A stretch of 64,000 bases of DNA from Flavobacterium tyrosinilyticum (GTDB lineage: Bacteria; Bacteroidota; Bacteroidia; Flavobacteriales; Flavobacteriaceae). The stretch is from positions 998,030 to 1,062,029 of the forward strand of contig NZ_JAMOKG010000002.1 of the NCBI RefSeq assembly GCF_023656565.1. Reading direction: 5' to 3'. The position numbers were made by a program, and so were the translations under genes. Below, piece by piece: positions 26,422-37,216 of the stretch. Positions within the stretch are counted from its first letter, which is position 1; each line of letters opens with the position of its first letter. Under the pieces are notes generated by a model. It did not search any database and had not been told where the DNA came from. It saw only the letters and a list, made by a program, of their open reading frames with translations.

Positions 26422-29400
26422 TTATTTGAGGTAAACCCATCCAGAGGTTTTTTTAGATCCGTCTCCTAAATCAAGGATATAGAAATAGGTGCCTTCAGGA
26501 AGCGTTTTGGCAGAACCTTCCTCTTTTCCGTCCCAAGTATTTTTATAGCCTTTTTGGTAGTAAACCAAATTACCCCAGCGGTTAAAGATTTCCAGCTGAT
26601 TATCTGGATATCTTTCGATACAATCGATATAGAAGAAATCGTTCTGGCCATCATCATTTGGAGAAAATTCGTTATAGATTTTCAGACAGTTTGGCGAAAC
26701 AGTTGCAGTATCCTGATTGTTGGCCGAATTGGTGTCTATCTGATCTAGTTTTGTCAAATGTGCTGTGTTCAGATAATCATTAAAATCGACCACTTTAACT
26801 GTTAAAGTTAGCGTTTGTAAAGCTCCTGTATTGATTGATGGAATGCTCCAAATACCGGTTTTAGGATCATAAGTTCCTGAAGTTACCGCTGAGTTTACTA
26901 ATGAATATCCTTTAGGCAACGCATCTTGAACTTCTACGTTTGTTGCAGTTAAATTGCCTAAATTCTCTGCCGTTATGGTAAAATTTACCTGAGTATCCAT
27001 AGGAACATCTGTTTTATCGACTTCTTTATTGATGGCTACGTCGGTAGAAGGAATGTTGATAGATTCAGAATCTTCATCATCTTCGCTTTGATCTCCGTTA
27101 TCATTATTTGGAGTTGAATCTGGATCAAATTGATTGCTGGCAGTTACTTGAGCAATATTAACATAATCAACACTTTCCAGTCCAAACGGATTGACCACTG
27201 TTGCCTCATAGGTTAGTGTAATGCCGCCTACAGGAACGGTCAAATCAACCCATTTGATAATGTTTTTGCTGAAAATACCGCCATTATTGATGTTCGAAAT
27301 ATTTTTGAATCCAAGCGGGATCAAGTCTTCAATAGCAACTCCGGTAGCTGTGCTTGGCCCTTCATTGTTAACCTGAATGGTAAATGTTACCACCTCGTTT
27401 ACATTTGCGTTTTTATTGCTGGCTGTTTTCTCCAAACTTAAATCGGCAACGGCGACTTTGATTTGTAAACTGTCATAATCATCTTCTGTGGTTACCCCGT
27501 TGTTTGGAGTAGAATCGGGATCGGGCAGGTTACTGGCAATGACTTCGGTGGTATTTGTATATTCGCCTGCTATACCCGATGGCTTATTTACTGTGGTATA
27601 AATATCTAATGATTGATCAGTTCCCGTTGGAATATTTCCGACATTCCAAATACCTGTGACATAATTGTACAAACCACTTGTAGGACTACTTGTTTGATAG
27701 GTGAATCCAGGAGGAAGCAAATCTTTTACTCTTACACCAGATGCATCTGCAGGACCATCATTGGTAACGGTAACGGTAAAAATAACCGTTGAACCTACTT
27801 CATGAATCGCATCCTGATTAAGAGCCGTTTTCTTAATAGATAAATCTGCCATTACAATTACAGGCGTAACAGAAATACTGTCGTAATCATCTTCTGTCGC
27901 AATTCCGTTGCCTGGTGTACTGTCTGGATCATGCTGATCTGCAGTCATAATTTCTGCTATATTTAAATATTCATCTGCAGTACCTGTCGGAGCTTTTACA
28001 AAAACATTTAAAATTAAAGTATGACTATTGCCAGCAAGTATAATTCCAGGAGTCCATTCTCCTGTTGCCGGATTATAAGCTCCCGAAGTCGAATTATAGA
28101 AAATATAATCATATCCAGAAGGCAGTACATCTTTGACAATAACTCCAGTGGCATTGCTTGGACCTGAGTTGGTTAATGTTATGGAGAATGAAATCTGCGA
28201 TCCTACAGCAGGATTAAGTATGTTATTGATTACTTTTTTCTCAATAGAAAGATCTGCTACAGCAGGAACAGGAGTCAGTAATACAGAACTAATGTCGTCC
28301 TCGCCGCTGACATTGTTATTTGGTGTCGAATCTGGATCCAGTTCGTTAGAAGCGTAAACTTCTGCAATATTTTGGTATACACCTGTAGTATTTACTTTAG
28401 CTCCAATTAATAATGATTCTGAACCGCCGTTTGGTATATTTCCAATTTCCCAGATTCCGGTGGTATTAAAATATTGCCCAGCTGTTGAGCTGTATACCAC
28501 ATATTCGTAACCGCTCGGTAGCATATCGATTACTTTTACTCCAGTTGCATTTTGAGGTCCACTGTTTTTTACAGTTATTTCAAAAGTAACAGTCGCACCA
28601 AATATTGGACTAATATTACCGCCGACTACGGCTTTTGTAAGTGATAAATCGGCCATAGGAACAACAGGAGTTGTTGCAATTTCAGCATAATCATTTTCTG
28701 TTGTGATTCCGTTATTTGGAGTCGAATTAGGGTCTGGTAGATTACTAGCAGTAACTTCGGCAATATTTACATAATCTCCTGTCGGATTTACAACAGCGGT
28801 TATGCGTAATACTTGAGAATCTCCGTTTAAGAATGAACCAATTGCCCATTTTCCAGTTGCTGGATTGTAAGTTCCTTTTGTGGTGCTGTAGTTAGTAAAA
28901 GTATATCCAGAAGGGAGTAAATCTGTCACTTCCACTCCTGTGGTATTTTGAGGGCCATTATTGGTTGCAATTACTTCAAAAATGATCTGCGTACCTATAA
29001 GTGGCGTCGCATTATTTACTGTTTTAGTTAAAGATAAATCGGCTGCCTGTGCATTTGGAGTGACGGTTGCTGTTGCATAATCGTCTTCTGTTGTAACTCC
29101 GTTGTTTGGAGTGGAATCAGGATCGTCAATATCAGCTGCCGTTACTTCTGCGATATTAGTATAATTTCCAGAGGCGTTTACAGTTGCTATAATTTGAAGA
29201 GTTTCAGATTTTCCGTTTACGATATTGCCAACGTTCCATAAACCTGTCGCTGGCGCATAGGTTCCTGTAGAAATAGTATATCCAGTAAGTGTATATCCAG
29301 AAGGAAGCAAATCTGTAACTTGAACACCTTTATTGTCGTCTTTTCCGCTGTTGATAATTACAACCTCAAAAGTAACTTGAGAACCGACTAATGGCGTAGC

Positions 29401-32400
29401 ATTATTTACAGTTTTAGTTAATGACAAGTCAGAAACTGGTGGTGGAGGCGGTGTATCTGCCCTTGTTCCCACTAGAGCAAATGCATAATCATCCTCCAAT
29501 AGTGCTCCATTATTTGGAGTGGAATCAGGATCTGCAAGATCGGCCGAGGTTACTTCTGCTGTATTTGCGAAATTTCCAATCGAATTTGCAATTGCTTTAA
29601 TCTGCAATGTTTCCGATTGATTTTTTGGTAAGTTTCCAATATTCCATATCCCTGTTGTAGGATTATAGGTTCCTGTTGAAACAGTATACGCTGTAAAAGT
29701 AAATGCTGCAGGCAGTAAATCGGTCACCTGAACACCTGTATTGTCCTGAGGGCCACTATTAGTGACAATTAATTCAAATGTAATTTCTGTATCCACAATT
29801 GGGGACGAATCGCTAACTGTTTTAGTTAAAGATAGATCGGAATATTGAACTGTTGGAGTAGTGGTTGCTTCTGCATAATCATCTTCTGTAACAACACCAT
29901 TGTTTGGCGTAGAATCTGGATCGGGTTGGCTGCTTGCTGTAATTTCGGCAGTATTGGTATAATTTCCTGTAGCATTAACAACAGCTGTTATTTGCAAGGT
30001 ATAAGAATCTGAAACAGGCATGTTTCCTACAGTCCACACACCTGTTGAGGAATCATAACTTCCTGTTGTTGCACTATAGGATACGTAGGTATATCCAGAA
30101 GGCAGTAAATCTGTAACAGCCACGGAATTTGCTTCTTGCGGACCAGAATTGGTTACCTGAATACTGAAAGTTACCTGTGAACCCACAAGTGGAGTGGCAT
30201 TGTTTACTGCTTTTGTCAATGACAAATCTGCTGATGTCGGAACTGGAGTTGTTGTGGCTTCTGCGTAATCGTCTTCTGTAGTAGCTCCGTTGTTTGGAGT
30301 GGAGTCAGGATCAGGAAGATTAGCAGCCGAGACCTCGGCTTTATTCGTATAATCGCCACTTGGATTTACCCGCGCCACAATCTGAAGTGTTTCTGCATCA
30401 CCAGCAACTAAATTGCCTACTGTCCATACTCCTGTAGCGGTATCGTAAGTTCCTGTAGAAATGGTAAATCCAGTAAAAGTATATCCAGACGGAAGTACAT
30501 CTCTTACCTGTACACCAAAATTATCCTGTGGCCCATTATTGGTTATTACTACTTCAAAGGTAACAAGCGAACCTACCAATGGTGTCGCATTATTAACGGT
30601 TTTAACCAAGGACAAATCTGAAGATTGTAAAATAGGAGTCGTAGTCGCGGTTCCATAATCGTTTTCTGTTGGCACTCCATTATTTGGCGTTGAGTTAGGG
30701 TCTGGAGTGTCACTATTGGTAACTTCGGCAATATTTGTATAATCACCTGTTGGATTAACTATTGCATTAATCTGTAAAGTTTCAGACTCACTGCTTTCTA
30801 ATATATCTAGTGTCCATAAACCTGTTGTACTATCATAAGTTCCACTTGTTGCATTAAAACTGCTGAATGTATAACCAGAAGGTAATAAGTCGGTTACCTG
30901 AACTAGAGCCGCATCTTGTGGTCCGTGGTTTGTGGTGATAATGCTAAATGTTACAATAGACCCAACCAAAGGAGTTGTATTGCTTACCGATTTTGTTAAT
31001 GATAAATCGGCTGCTGGCGGTATAGGAGTGAGTACAACATTATCTTCATCATCTTCACTCTGATCTCCATCGTCATTGTTAGGGGTACTATCTGGATCAG
31101 GAAGGTTACTGGCAGTAACTTGTGTTATATTTTTGTAATCTCCTGTTGGCAATACTTTTGCATCCAGAATAAGAGCTTCTGTAACGCCAACATCGACAGT
31201 TCCAACATTCCATATTCCAGTAGTGCTGTTGTATGTTCCAGCAGACGAACTGTAATTTACGTATTGAAAACCGGTAGGCAATAAATCGGTTACCTGTACT
31301 CCAGTTGCATTATTTGGACCATCATTGGTTATCTTAAGTTCAAAAGAAACTTGGCTTCCAACTACAGGACTTGTATTGCCTGTAACTACATTTTTGGTTA
31401 AAGATAAGTCGGCAGAAGGACCAAGGAAAATAATTTCTGCATCATCCTGATCATCTTCAGAAGCAACATTATTGTTTGGTGTACTGTCAGGATCTGGTAA
31501 ATCACTAGCTGTTATCTCTGCAATATTTAGATAATTACCTAAAGGATTAACAAATGCATTAAAGGTGAGATCGACATTAGAGTTTGCCGCTATCGTTAAA
31601 TTTGTCCATTCGAGTGTCGCCGTCGCAATCTGATAGGTTCCGCCATTAGATACTGACCCTGGTATAAGTGTATATCCGACAGGGATAACATCTTTTACAG
31701 TAACTCCAGTTGCGTTTCCGGGACCATTGTTAACAACATTGATGGTAAAAGCTACCTGTTCTCCAGCTGCTGCAGAAGTTGGAGTTACAGATTTAGTAAG
31801 CTCTAAATCTGCCTGTTTCAAGGTAATATTAGCACTTGCCATATCATCTTCTGATAATCCATTTCCAGGAGTACTGTCTGGATCAAATTGGTGAGCTGTT
31901 TCTATTTCAGCAGTATTAATATAGTCATTTGGTGATGACACGACGTTTACTTTGGCTGTAATTTGCAAAGTAAGAGAGTTTCCGTTGTTTAGATTGCCAA
32001 CGTTCCAAATTCCTGTGGCATTATTATATTTTCCTCCTCCATTATCACTTATATACGTATAACCAGAAGGCAAATGGTCTGAAACTGTAATTCCAGTAGC
32101 ATTATTAGGACCGCTATTGGTAACTCTGATTGTAAATACAACATTATCGTTTATGCTTACAGTCGCTGGTGAAACTGTTTTTTGTAATGATAAATCGGCT
32201 ACATCTAGAGTTACTGTTGCACTATCCTGATCATCTTCTGTAGGATTCTGGTTATTAGGTGTACTATCAGGGTCGAATTGATCTGATTTTATAACTTCTG
32301 CTGTATTTACATAAGAGCCACCACCTAGAATTGTGGCTTTAAAAGATAAACTTAAGATACTGCCACTCGGAATTGTTGCACCACTCCAAGTAATAGTATT

Positions 32401-35400
32401 ATCACCAACATTATATATTCCGCCCGAAGTAACCGTTCCCGCAACAAGTGCAAAACCGAACGGAATGAAATCACGTATGGAAACATTAGTTGCAGTAGCA
32501 GAGCCACCTAATGAGTTATTATTGAAAACGTTGATATTGAAAGTAACCACATCGCCAATACTTCCTGTTGTTGGTGTTACTGTTTTAGTTAATTCAAGAT
32601 CGGCAATCGATAAAATGGTTAGGTTCATAGTGTCTGATGAAACGGCACAATTACCATTGCTTACGGTCCATTGTAAAGTATATATTCCAGGAATAGTTCC
32701 GGTTACTGCTGAAGTAGGAGAGCTTACATCCATAAAACCTATAACGCTTGGTCCAGAAACCTGACTCCATTGACCAGTGCCTACTGTAGGAACGGTTGCA
32801 TTTAAATTTACAGATGTAAATTGGGGAACTATTTGATTTGGACCAGCTTCTGCTGTTGACGGATTTGCATAAATGGTCACTAAAACAGTATCTTCAGAAA
32901 TACAGCCGTTTACATTTAAGGTAGTGGTCGTCCAGCGAAATTCATAAGTACCAGGAACAAGTCCGAGCATTAAGGAGTTAGGAAGTTCTGGGGCAGCAAT
33001 GTTGGCAGTATTTGGCCCTGACACTTGAGTCCACGTACCTTTACCGGAAGTTACGGGTGTGGCTGCCATAGTAGCAGTACTAACAGCGCATAATTCCTGA
33101 TCGGGTCCTGCATTGGCAATAGATGGTGGTACATCATTGAATGTTATGGAAACCTGATCTGAGGTTGGCTGACATAAAGATGGACTGGTAAAAGAGCCGT
33201 TAGTAACCGTCCAAGTTAGGACATAAGTACCTAAAACATTAATATTAGATAATGTCGTAACAGGGCTATTAGGGTTATCAATTACAGCACTTCCTCCAGA
33301 TGGCTGAGAAGCAAATGTCCATGTTCCGATACCAACTGTTGGCGGTACCGCAGCCGTTTTGTAAGTAGTCTGGCAAGCTACTGTGTCATCAGGACCAGCA
33401 TTTGCTGTGCTTGGAGGAGCATTCATTACTATTCTCACAATGTCAGACAAGCTCCTGCAGGACTCACTTTCAAATACCCATTCTAAAATATATAAACCAG
33501 GCACTGTTAAACCTGTAACTGTTGTCAGTGATGCATTAGGAGTTGTTATGTTGGCCACACTTCCTGGCGGTTGGAATACAAAACGCCATTCAGAAGTTAT
33601 AACATCAGTCGGTGGATCATTTCCTTGTAAAGTCGCAGTTCCATTGACATCAGATATACATAATGTTTGGTCTGCACCGGCATCAGGAGGAATACTTGCT
33701 CCACTGTAAATTTCGATATTTACAGAATCAGATGATTCTGGACAAGTTGATCCATCAGGAAAATTGGTAGAACTGGTCGTATAAGTAAAAACATAACTAG
33801 TTCCAGGAACTACAGTAGCATTTGCAATGTAGCTATTAGGAGGTGTTTGCGTTATAACAACAGCTGCTGGATTTCCAGATGTACTGGTAAGTGTCCAAGT
33901 TCCAGTTGAATTTTCATTTCCTTTAAGCTGAATACTCGTGACATCACAATAATTTTGATCAGCACCTGCATTTGCGGCTGGAGTAACTACCACAACCATA
34001 TCGTCAAAAGTACCTTGACACAAGAAAATGCTTTTTGCTGTTATGGTCCATCTAAAAGTGTAAGTCCCTGCTACAAGTCCGTTAATTACCGTATTTGGAT
34101 TGCTAGGATTCACAATAGTTGGCTGATTTGGAGCACCTGTTAAAACAGACCATTGGCCAGTTTCAAAAAAACTATCGTAAGTGCTTCCTGCCATTGTAAC
34201 GCTGGTACTGGCACAGACATTTTGATCTAATCCTGCAAGAGCTTGGTGAGGCGGAATGCCTATCGTTAAATTAACATCATCAAATGCTTGACCACAGACC
34301 GCTGCATCGACTGTCCATCTAAAAATATAATAACCGCTGTAGGTAAAAGTAAAGATTGCATTTGGATCATGGATATCGCTTATTGTATAGTCCCCAACGC
34401 CAGAAATCCTTGTCCAAGTTCCAATTGAACCACTGCTTGTCGTAGCAGCCATTGTAATTGTGGACCCACAGATTTCCTGATCTGGACCTGCATTTGCAGC
34501 AGGAGGAGTGTCTGCAATTGTTACTGAAACACTACTTTGATTAGGTGCACAAAGTCTTGTTATAGTTTCTATAGACCAAGTAAAAACATAGGTTCCGTTT
34601 CCAGGAACAGTAACCAAGGTGTTGGGATCACTAGCATCAGCAAAAATAACTCCTGTAGACGGAGTTACAGACCAAATTCCTATTTCGGGAAACGCAGGAG
34701 TGTTACCGCTAAGGTTAAAAGAAGTTGTTCCCGAAGGATAACAAGCGTCAGGCCCCGCATCGGAAGTTGAGGCTGCTGTAGAATTATTTGTCCCGATTGT
34801 TACTGTATCGGAGACAGATGAACTACAAGACGGACCAGGATGAAGATAAGAAACTGTCCATTGTAATTCATAGATTGATGAAATTGATGTAAAGCCTGTA
34901 GCTATTGCATTTGGATCATTAACATTAGAAAAGGAAATTGTATTAGGCCCAGAAATCTGACTCCATGTACCGATTTCTCCGCTTTCTACAGGTACAGCTG
35001 CTAGACGTACCTGAGCATTGGCACAAACGACTTGGTTCTCTCCAGCATCTGGAGTTGCCAATGAAGTATTGGATACATGAATAGTTACTGTTGAAACAGA
35101 AAACCCACAAGTTGCACCGCCTCCTTTTGTTATATATTGGAAAACATAGCTTCCTGGTATAAGTCCTGTTACCTGAGTATCTATAGCAAAACTATCAGCA
35201 ATTACAGCTTCATTTGGACCGCTAAGCTGACTCCAAAAGTGCATGCCTTCGCCTGTTGCAACCCCAGAAAGCATGGTACTCGTATCACCGCAAGGCAAAC
35301 TTACATCAGATCCTGCATTAGAAGGGGTTGGATCGCCAGAAGCAAGAATATTTAAAGTATCAAAACCATAATCACAGCCAGCAGCAATTGATCCGTTTTG

Positions 35401-36861
35401 GCTTCTGATAAATTCAACAGTATATTCTCCTGATGCAGTTAAAGTTAGTGTCAGAGAATTTCCAACATCTTGCAAAGTAGTTGGAAATGGTCCAAGAGGC
35501 GAGGTGTCTGGTCCCGATACAATTCTATACTGATTTACTCCTGTTCCTGTAACCGTAAGCGGAATAGTAAATACAGTGGCATTACAGCTGCCCACCATAT
35601 CATTGCCATTATTGGCAACAATAGTTCTAGTTGCGCCATTATATTGAATGTTATAATCTTTGGTAAAAACGCAGCCTGTATTACTGTTTGTAAGCGTATA
35701 TCTAAACTTATAAGGATCACCTAAATCAGATATGTTGGTAACTAATGTAGTAGGGTTTGTTGGCGAAACGATTACAGCACCTGGATCACCTGATATTTGG
35801 GTCCATTGAACAGTTTCACCCGCATATAAAGGCGTTTGTGCAACTAAAGTTGCTTGAGTAATAGTGTTGTCACAAAAGAAAATATTCTCATCACCGCCTG
35901 GAAGAGTCGTAACATCTTGTGTGGCAGCAGGAACAGTGATTACAACCAAGTCATTGCCAGAAGCACATGGACCAGTAACCGTCCATCTAAATGTATATGT
36001 TCCTTGAGCAAGGTTAGAAACTTGAGTATTGCTTGAAGTTGCATTATCAATTACAGGTGTATTCGGGCCGCTTACAAAAGTCCATTGACCCGTTTGCCCA
36101 TTAAGACCGCAACCGCCATAAGTTGCATTAAGATTAGTGCTTTGCGTTGTAGTATAACAATTGCTAAGTGTTTGATCAGGCCCTGCTGAAACGGGTTTTA
36201 CACCTCCATAATTGGTTACTGTTATCTGAGAAGTAGTTCTGCAGCGCTGTCCTGGAGCATATTCAGGACCTTCAATAACCCACTGAAGAGTTGTAATACC
36301 GCAACTTGTATCGGGTAAAGTTATAGTTGAGGTGGGTAGATTCGGAAAATTAATGACTACTCCTGCATTGTTAGCTCCAACTATTTCCCAATGTCCTGTT
36401 TCTCCGGTATTTTGAGGCGTATTTGCTGTAATAGATAAATTTCCTGTGCTATTAGGACAGCTGCTGATATTACTTCCGGTACTTGCAATAGTTATAGGCT
36501 CCACATTTACAACTTTATCCTGATAGGCTGTAATTCCGTCACCGCAAGTTGCGCTATATCTAAAAATATAAGTATTTCCTCCTGTATAACCAGAAATGGT
36601 AGTACTTGGGCTAGTTGGCGAATTAATAGTTACAGCTGGCCCAGAGATCTGAGTCCATTTGACTGTGCCGATAATAGGGCTAGGATTATTCCCAGTTAAA
36701 ACCAATGCATCCGTCGCACAAATGGTAACATTTAAAACTCCAGCGTTTACAGTACAGTTTTGTGCATTTGTTTGAAAAGTGGCCAGAAAGAGTATTAATG
36801 CAGCTAAAACTAGTTTTTTTGATAAAGTGCAGATTTTCCAAGAAAAATAAAATTGTGCCAT
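26422..36861 (-). CDS. Giant T9SS type B surface protein with DUF11 repeats
   Basis: A 3479-residue secreted protein. A signal peptide ends at about residue 34 (TNAQNC). Residues about 35-1415 hold roughly 15 Ig/PKD-like units, most starting with a variant of NAGPDQ plus a Cys and containing GTWTQVSGPN. Residues about 1420-3385 hold 15 DUF11 repeats of some 130 residues, each opening with ADLSLTKTV and nearly all closing with DPDSTPNN and an acidic DDY. The end is a type B sorting domain (NEFSPNDDGQNDFF, EIFNRWGNLVY, LPEGTYFYILDL). The start ATG at 36861 is preferred to a TTG six bases upstream. It is probably a surface adhesin or gliding-type filament exported by T9SS with the downstream PorP/SprF protein. 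The interior repeats 5-10 are most alike. Confidence 0.92.
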   Translation of the reverse strand: MAQFYFSWKICTLSKKLVLAALILFLATFQTNAQNCTVNAGVLNVTICATDALVLTGNNPSPIIGTVKWTQISGPAVTINSPTSPSTTISGYTGGNTYIFRYSATCGDGITAYQDKVVNVEPITIASTGSNISSCPNSTGNLSITANTPQNTGETGHWEIVGANNAGVVINFPNLPTSTITLPDTSCGITTLQWVIEGPEYAPGQRCRTTSQITVTNYGGVKPVSAGPDQTLSNCYTTTQSTNLNATYGGCGLNGQTGQWTFVSGPNTPVIDNATSSNTQVSNLAQGTYTFRWTVTGPCASGNDLVVITVPAATQDVTTLPGGDENIFFCDNTITQATLVAQTPLYAGETVQWTQISGDPGAVIVSPTNPTTLVTNISDLGDPYKFRYTLTNSNTGCVFTKDYNIQYNGATRTIVANNGNDMVGSCNATVFTIPLTVTGTGVNQYRIVSGPDTSPLGPFPTTLQDVGNSLTLTLTASGEYTVEFIRSQNGSIAAGCDYGFDTLNILASGDPTPSNAGSDVSLPCGDTSTMLSGVATGEGMHFWSQLSGPNEAVIADSFAIDTQVTGLIPGSYVFQYITKGGGATCGFSVSTVTIHVSNTSLATPDAGENQVVCANAQVRLAAVPVESGEIGTWSQISGPNTISFSNVNDPNAIATGFTSISSIYELQWTVSYLHPGPSCSSSVSDTVTIGTNNSTAASTSDAGPDACYPSGTTSFNLSGNTPAFPEIGIWSVTPSTGVIFADASDPNTLVTVPGNGTYVFTWSIETITRLCAPNQSSVSVTIADTPPAANAGPDQEICGSTITMAATTSSGSIGTWTRISGVGDYTISDIHDPNAIFTFTYSGYYIFRWTVDAAVCGQAFDDVNLTIGIPPHQALAGLDQNVCASTSVTMAGSTYDSFFETGQWSVLTGAPNQPTIVNPSNPNTVINGLVAGTYTFRWTITAKSIFLCQGTFDDMVVVVTPAANAGADQNYCDVTSIQLKGNENSTGTWTLTSTSGNPAAVVITQTPPNSYIANATVVPGTSYVFTYTTSSTNFPDGSTCPESSDSVNIEIYSGASIPPDAGADQTLCISDVNGTATLQGNDPPTDVITSEWRFVFQPPGSVANITTPNASLTTVTGLTVPGLYILEWVFESESCRSLSDIVRIVMNAPPSTANAGPDDTVACQTTYKTAAVPPTVGIGTWTFASQPSGGSAVIDNPNSPVTTLSNINVLGTYVLTWTVTNGSFTSPSLCQPTSDQVSITFNDVPPSIANAGPDQELCAVSTATMAATPVTSGKGTWTQVSGPNTANIAAPELPNSLMLGLVPGTYEFRWTTTTLNVNGCISEDTVLVTIYANPSTAEAGPNQIVPQFTSVNLNATVPTVGTGQWSQVSGPSVIGFMDVSSPTSAVTGTIPGIYTLQWTVSNGNCAVSSDTMNLTILSIADLELTKTVTPTTGSIGDVVTFNINVFNNNSLGGSATATNVSIRDFIPFGFALVAGTVTSGGIYNVGDNTITWSGATIPSGSILSLSFKATILGGGSYVNTAEVIKSDQFDPDSTPNNQNPTEDDQDSATVTLDVADLSLQKTVSPATVSINDNVVFTIRVTNSGPNNATGITVSDHLPSGYTYISDNGGGKYNNATGIWNVGNLNNGNSLTLQITAKVNVVSSPNDYINTAEIETAHQFDPDSTPGNGLSEDDMASANITLKQADLELTKSVTPTSAAAGEQVAFTINVVNNGPGNATGVTVKDVIPVGYTLIPGSVSNGGTYQIATATLEWTNLTIAANSNVDLTFNAFVNPLGNYLNIAEITASDLPDPDSTPNNNVASEDDQDDAEIIFLGPSADLSLTKNVVTGNTSPVVGSQVSFELKITNDGPNNATGVQVTDLLPTGFQYVNYSSSAGTYNSTTGIWNVGTVDVGVTEALILDAKVLPTGDYKNITQVTASNLPDPDSTPNNDDGDQSEDDEDNVVLTPIPPAADLSLTKSVSNTTPLVGSIVTFSIITTNHGPQDAALVQVTDLLPSGYTFSSFNATSGTYDSTTGLWTLDILESSESETLQINAIVNPTGDYTNIAEVTNSDTPDPNSTPNNGVPTENDYGTATTTPILQSSDLSLVKTVNNATPLVGSLVTFEVVITNNGPQDNFGVQVRDVLPSGYTFTGFTISTGTYDTATGVWTVGNLVAGDAETLQIVARVNPSGDYTNKAEVSAANLPDPDSTPNNGATTEDDYAEATTTPVPTSADLSLTKAVNNATPLVGSQVTFSIQVTNSGPQEANSVAVTDLLPSGYTYVSYSATTGSYDSSTGVWTVGNMPVSDSYTLQITAVVNATGNYTNTAEITASSQPDPDSTPNNGVVTEDDYAEATTTPTVQYSDLSLTKTVSDSSPIVDTEITFELIVTNSGPQDNTGVQVTDLLPAAFTFTAYTVSTGTYNPTTGIWNIGNLPKNQSETLQIKAIANSIGNFANTAEVTSADLADPDSTPNNGALLEDDYAFALVGTRADTPPPPPVSDLSLTKTVNNATPLVGSQVTFEVVIINSGKDDNKGVQVTDLLPSGYTLTGYTISTGTYAPATGLWNVGNIVNGKSETLQIIATVNASGNYTNIAEVTAADIDDPDSTPNNGVTTEDDYATATVTPNAQAADLSLTKTVNNATPLIGTQIIFEVIATNNGPQNTTGVEVTDLLPSGYTFTNYSTTKGTYNPATGKWAIGSFLNGDSQVLRITAVVNPTGDYVNIAEVTASNLPDPNSTPNNGITTENDYAEIATTPVVPMADLSLTKAVVGGNISPIFGATVTFEITVKNSGPQNATGVKVIDMLPSGYEYVVYSSTAGQYFNTTGIWEIGNIPNGGSESLLIGAKVNTTGVYQNIAEVYASNELDPDSTPNNNVSGEDDISSVLLTPVPAVADLSIEKKVINNILNPAVGSQISFSITLTNSGPSNATGVIVKDVLPSGYDYIFYNSTSGAYNPATGEWTPGIILAGNSHTLILNVFVKAPTGTADEYLNIAEIMTADQHDPDSTPGNGIATEDDYDSISVTPVIVMADLSIKKTALNQDAIHEVGSTVIFTVTVTNDGPADASGVRVKDLLPPGFTYQTSSPTSGLYNYVTGIWNVGNIPTGTDQSLDIYTTVNKPSGIAGEYTNTTEVIASNLPDPDSTPNNGVTTEDDYDSLQIKVAVADLSLEKTASNKNANVNEVVTFTIQVNNEGPSTATGVAIEDLIPLGFKNISNINNGGIFSKNIIKWVDLTVPVGGITLTYEATVVNPFGLESVDYVNIAQVTASNQFDPDSTPNNDNGDQSEDDEDSESINIPSTDVAINKEVDKTDVPMDTQVNFTITAENLGNLTATNVEVQDALPKGYSLVNSAVTSGTYDPKTGIWSIPSINTGALQTLTLTVKVVDFNDYLNTAHLTKLDQIDTNSANNQDTATVSPNCLKIYNEFSPNDDGQNDFFYIDCIERYPDNQLEIFNRWGNLVYYQKGYKNTWDGKEEGSAKTLPEGTYFYILDLGDGSKKTSGWVYLK
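26690..32615 (-). repeat. 15 DNA-level DUF11 repeats of about 390 bp
   Basis: The second half of the giant gene consists of 15 units of about 390 bases. Conserved DNA words recur, such as those for DLLPSGYT and for DPDSTPNNG, in each unit. Units 5 to 10 are the most similar, which indicates recent duplication or homogenisation and a risk of assembly collapse. Confidence 0.85.
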
Positions 36862-36867
36862 AAGCAA

Positions 36868-37216
36868 TCAGGAATGAAAAGGCAGCACAGCAAATTACAA
36901 CTACCTCGAAATTAATAAATTGATTTTGAGCATTTAATTGTAGTTAAGATTTCGAATATATTTTGGGGTCACTCAAATTTAAAGAAAGATAGCCATGAAA
37001 TATTTTTTTGTATGTTGCATATTATAAAATGAAACAAGAAACACATTTTGAAACAATAAAAGGCTCTACAATAAGATTAAAAAGCAATTGTTTCAAAAGT
37101 TTGTCAATTATATTTTTCTGCAAATAGTTCTAACAGAGCAAAATATTTATAGCAATTTCAGCTTTTTAAACACCAAAATGAACTTAGTAAAATGTTAGAG
37201 AAATTATGAAAAACAG
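36868..37216. other. Spacer upstream of the giant gene
   Basis: About 350 AT-rich bases. It holds a minus-strand TAAATTTG word (36974-36981), a relic of the ATATTTATAG repeat family near 37140-37155, and no convincing gene. A 32-codon frame near 37029 lacks any recognisable feature. Confidence 0.4.
36974..36981 (-). promoter_or_regulatory. Candidate -7 box for the giant protein operon
   Basis: On the minus strand this reads TAAATTTG (TAnnTTTG), about 113 bases before the start. No matching TTG at the -33 position was found, so this is a weak call. Confidence 0.3.

Noticed and set aside
27000..36100. Plus-strand frames of 60-143 codons opposite the giant gene
   Set aside because: They mirror the repeated codons of the minus-strand gene and occur in the same phase in several repeat units, so they are shadows.
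26422..36861. Giant gene as a polyketide or non-ribosomal synthetase because of size
   Set aside because: The content is beta-repeat units with a signal peptide and a T9SS sorting domain; no enzymatic modules are present.
37029..37127. 32-codon frame MKQETHFETIK upstream of the giant gene
   Set aside because: Short, without features, and on the strand opposite to both neighbouring genes; chance expectation is high in AT-rich DNA.
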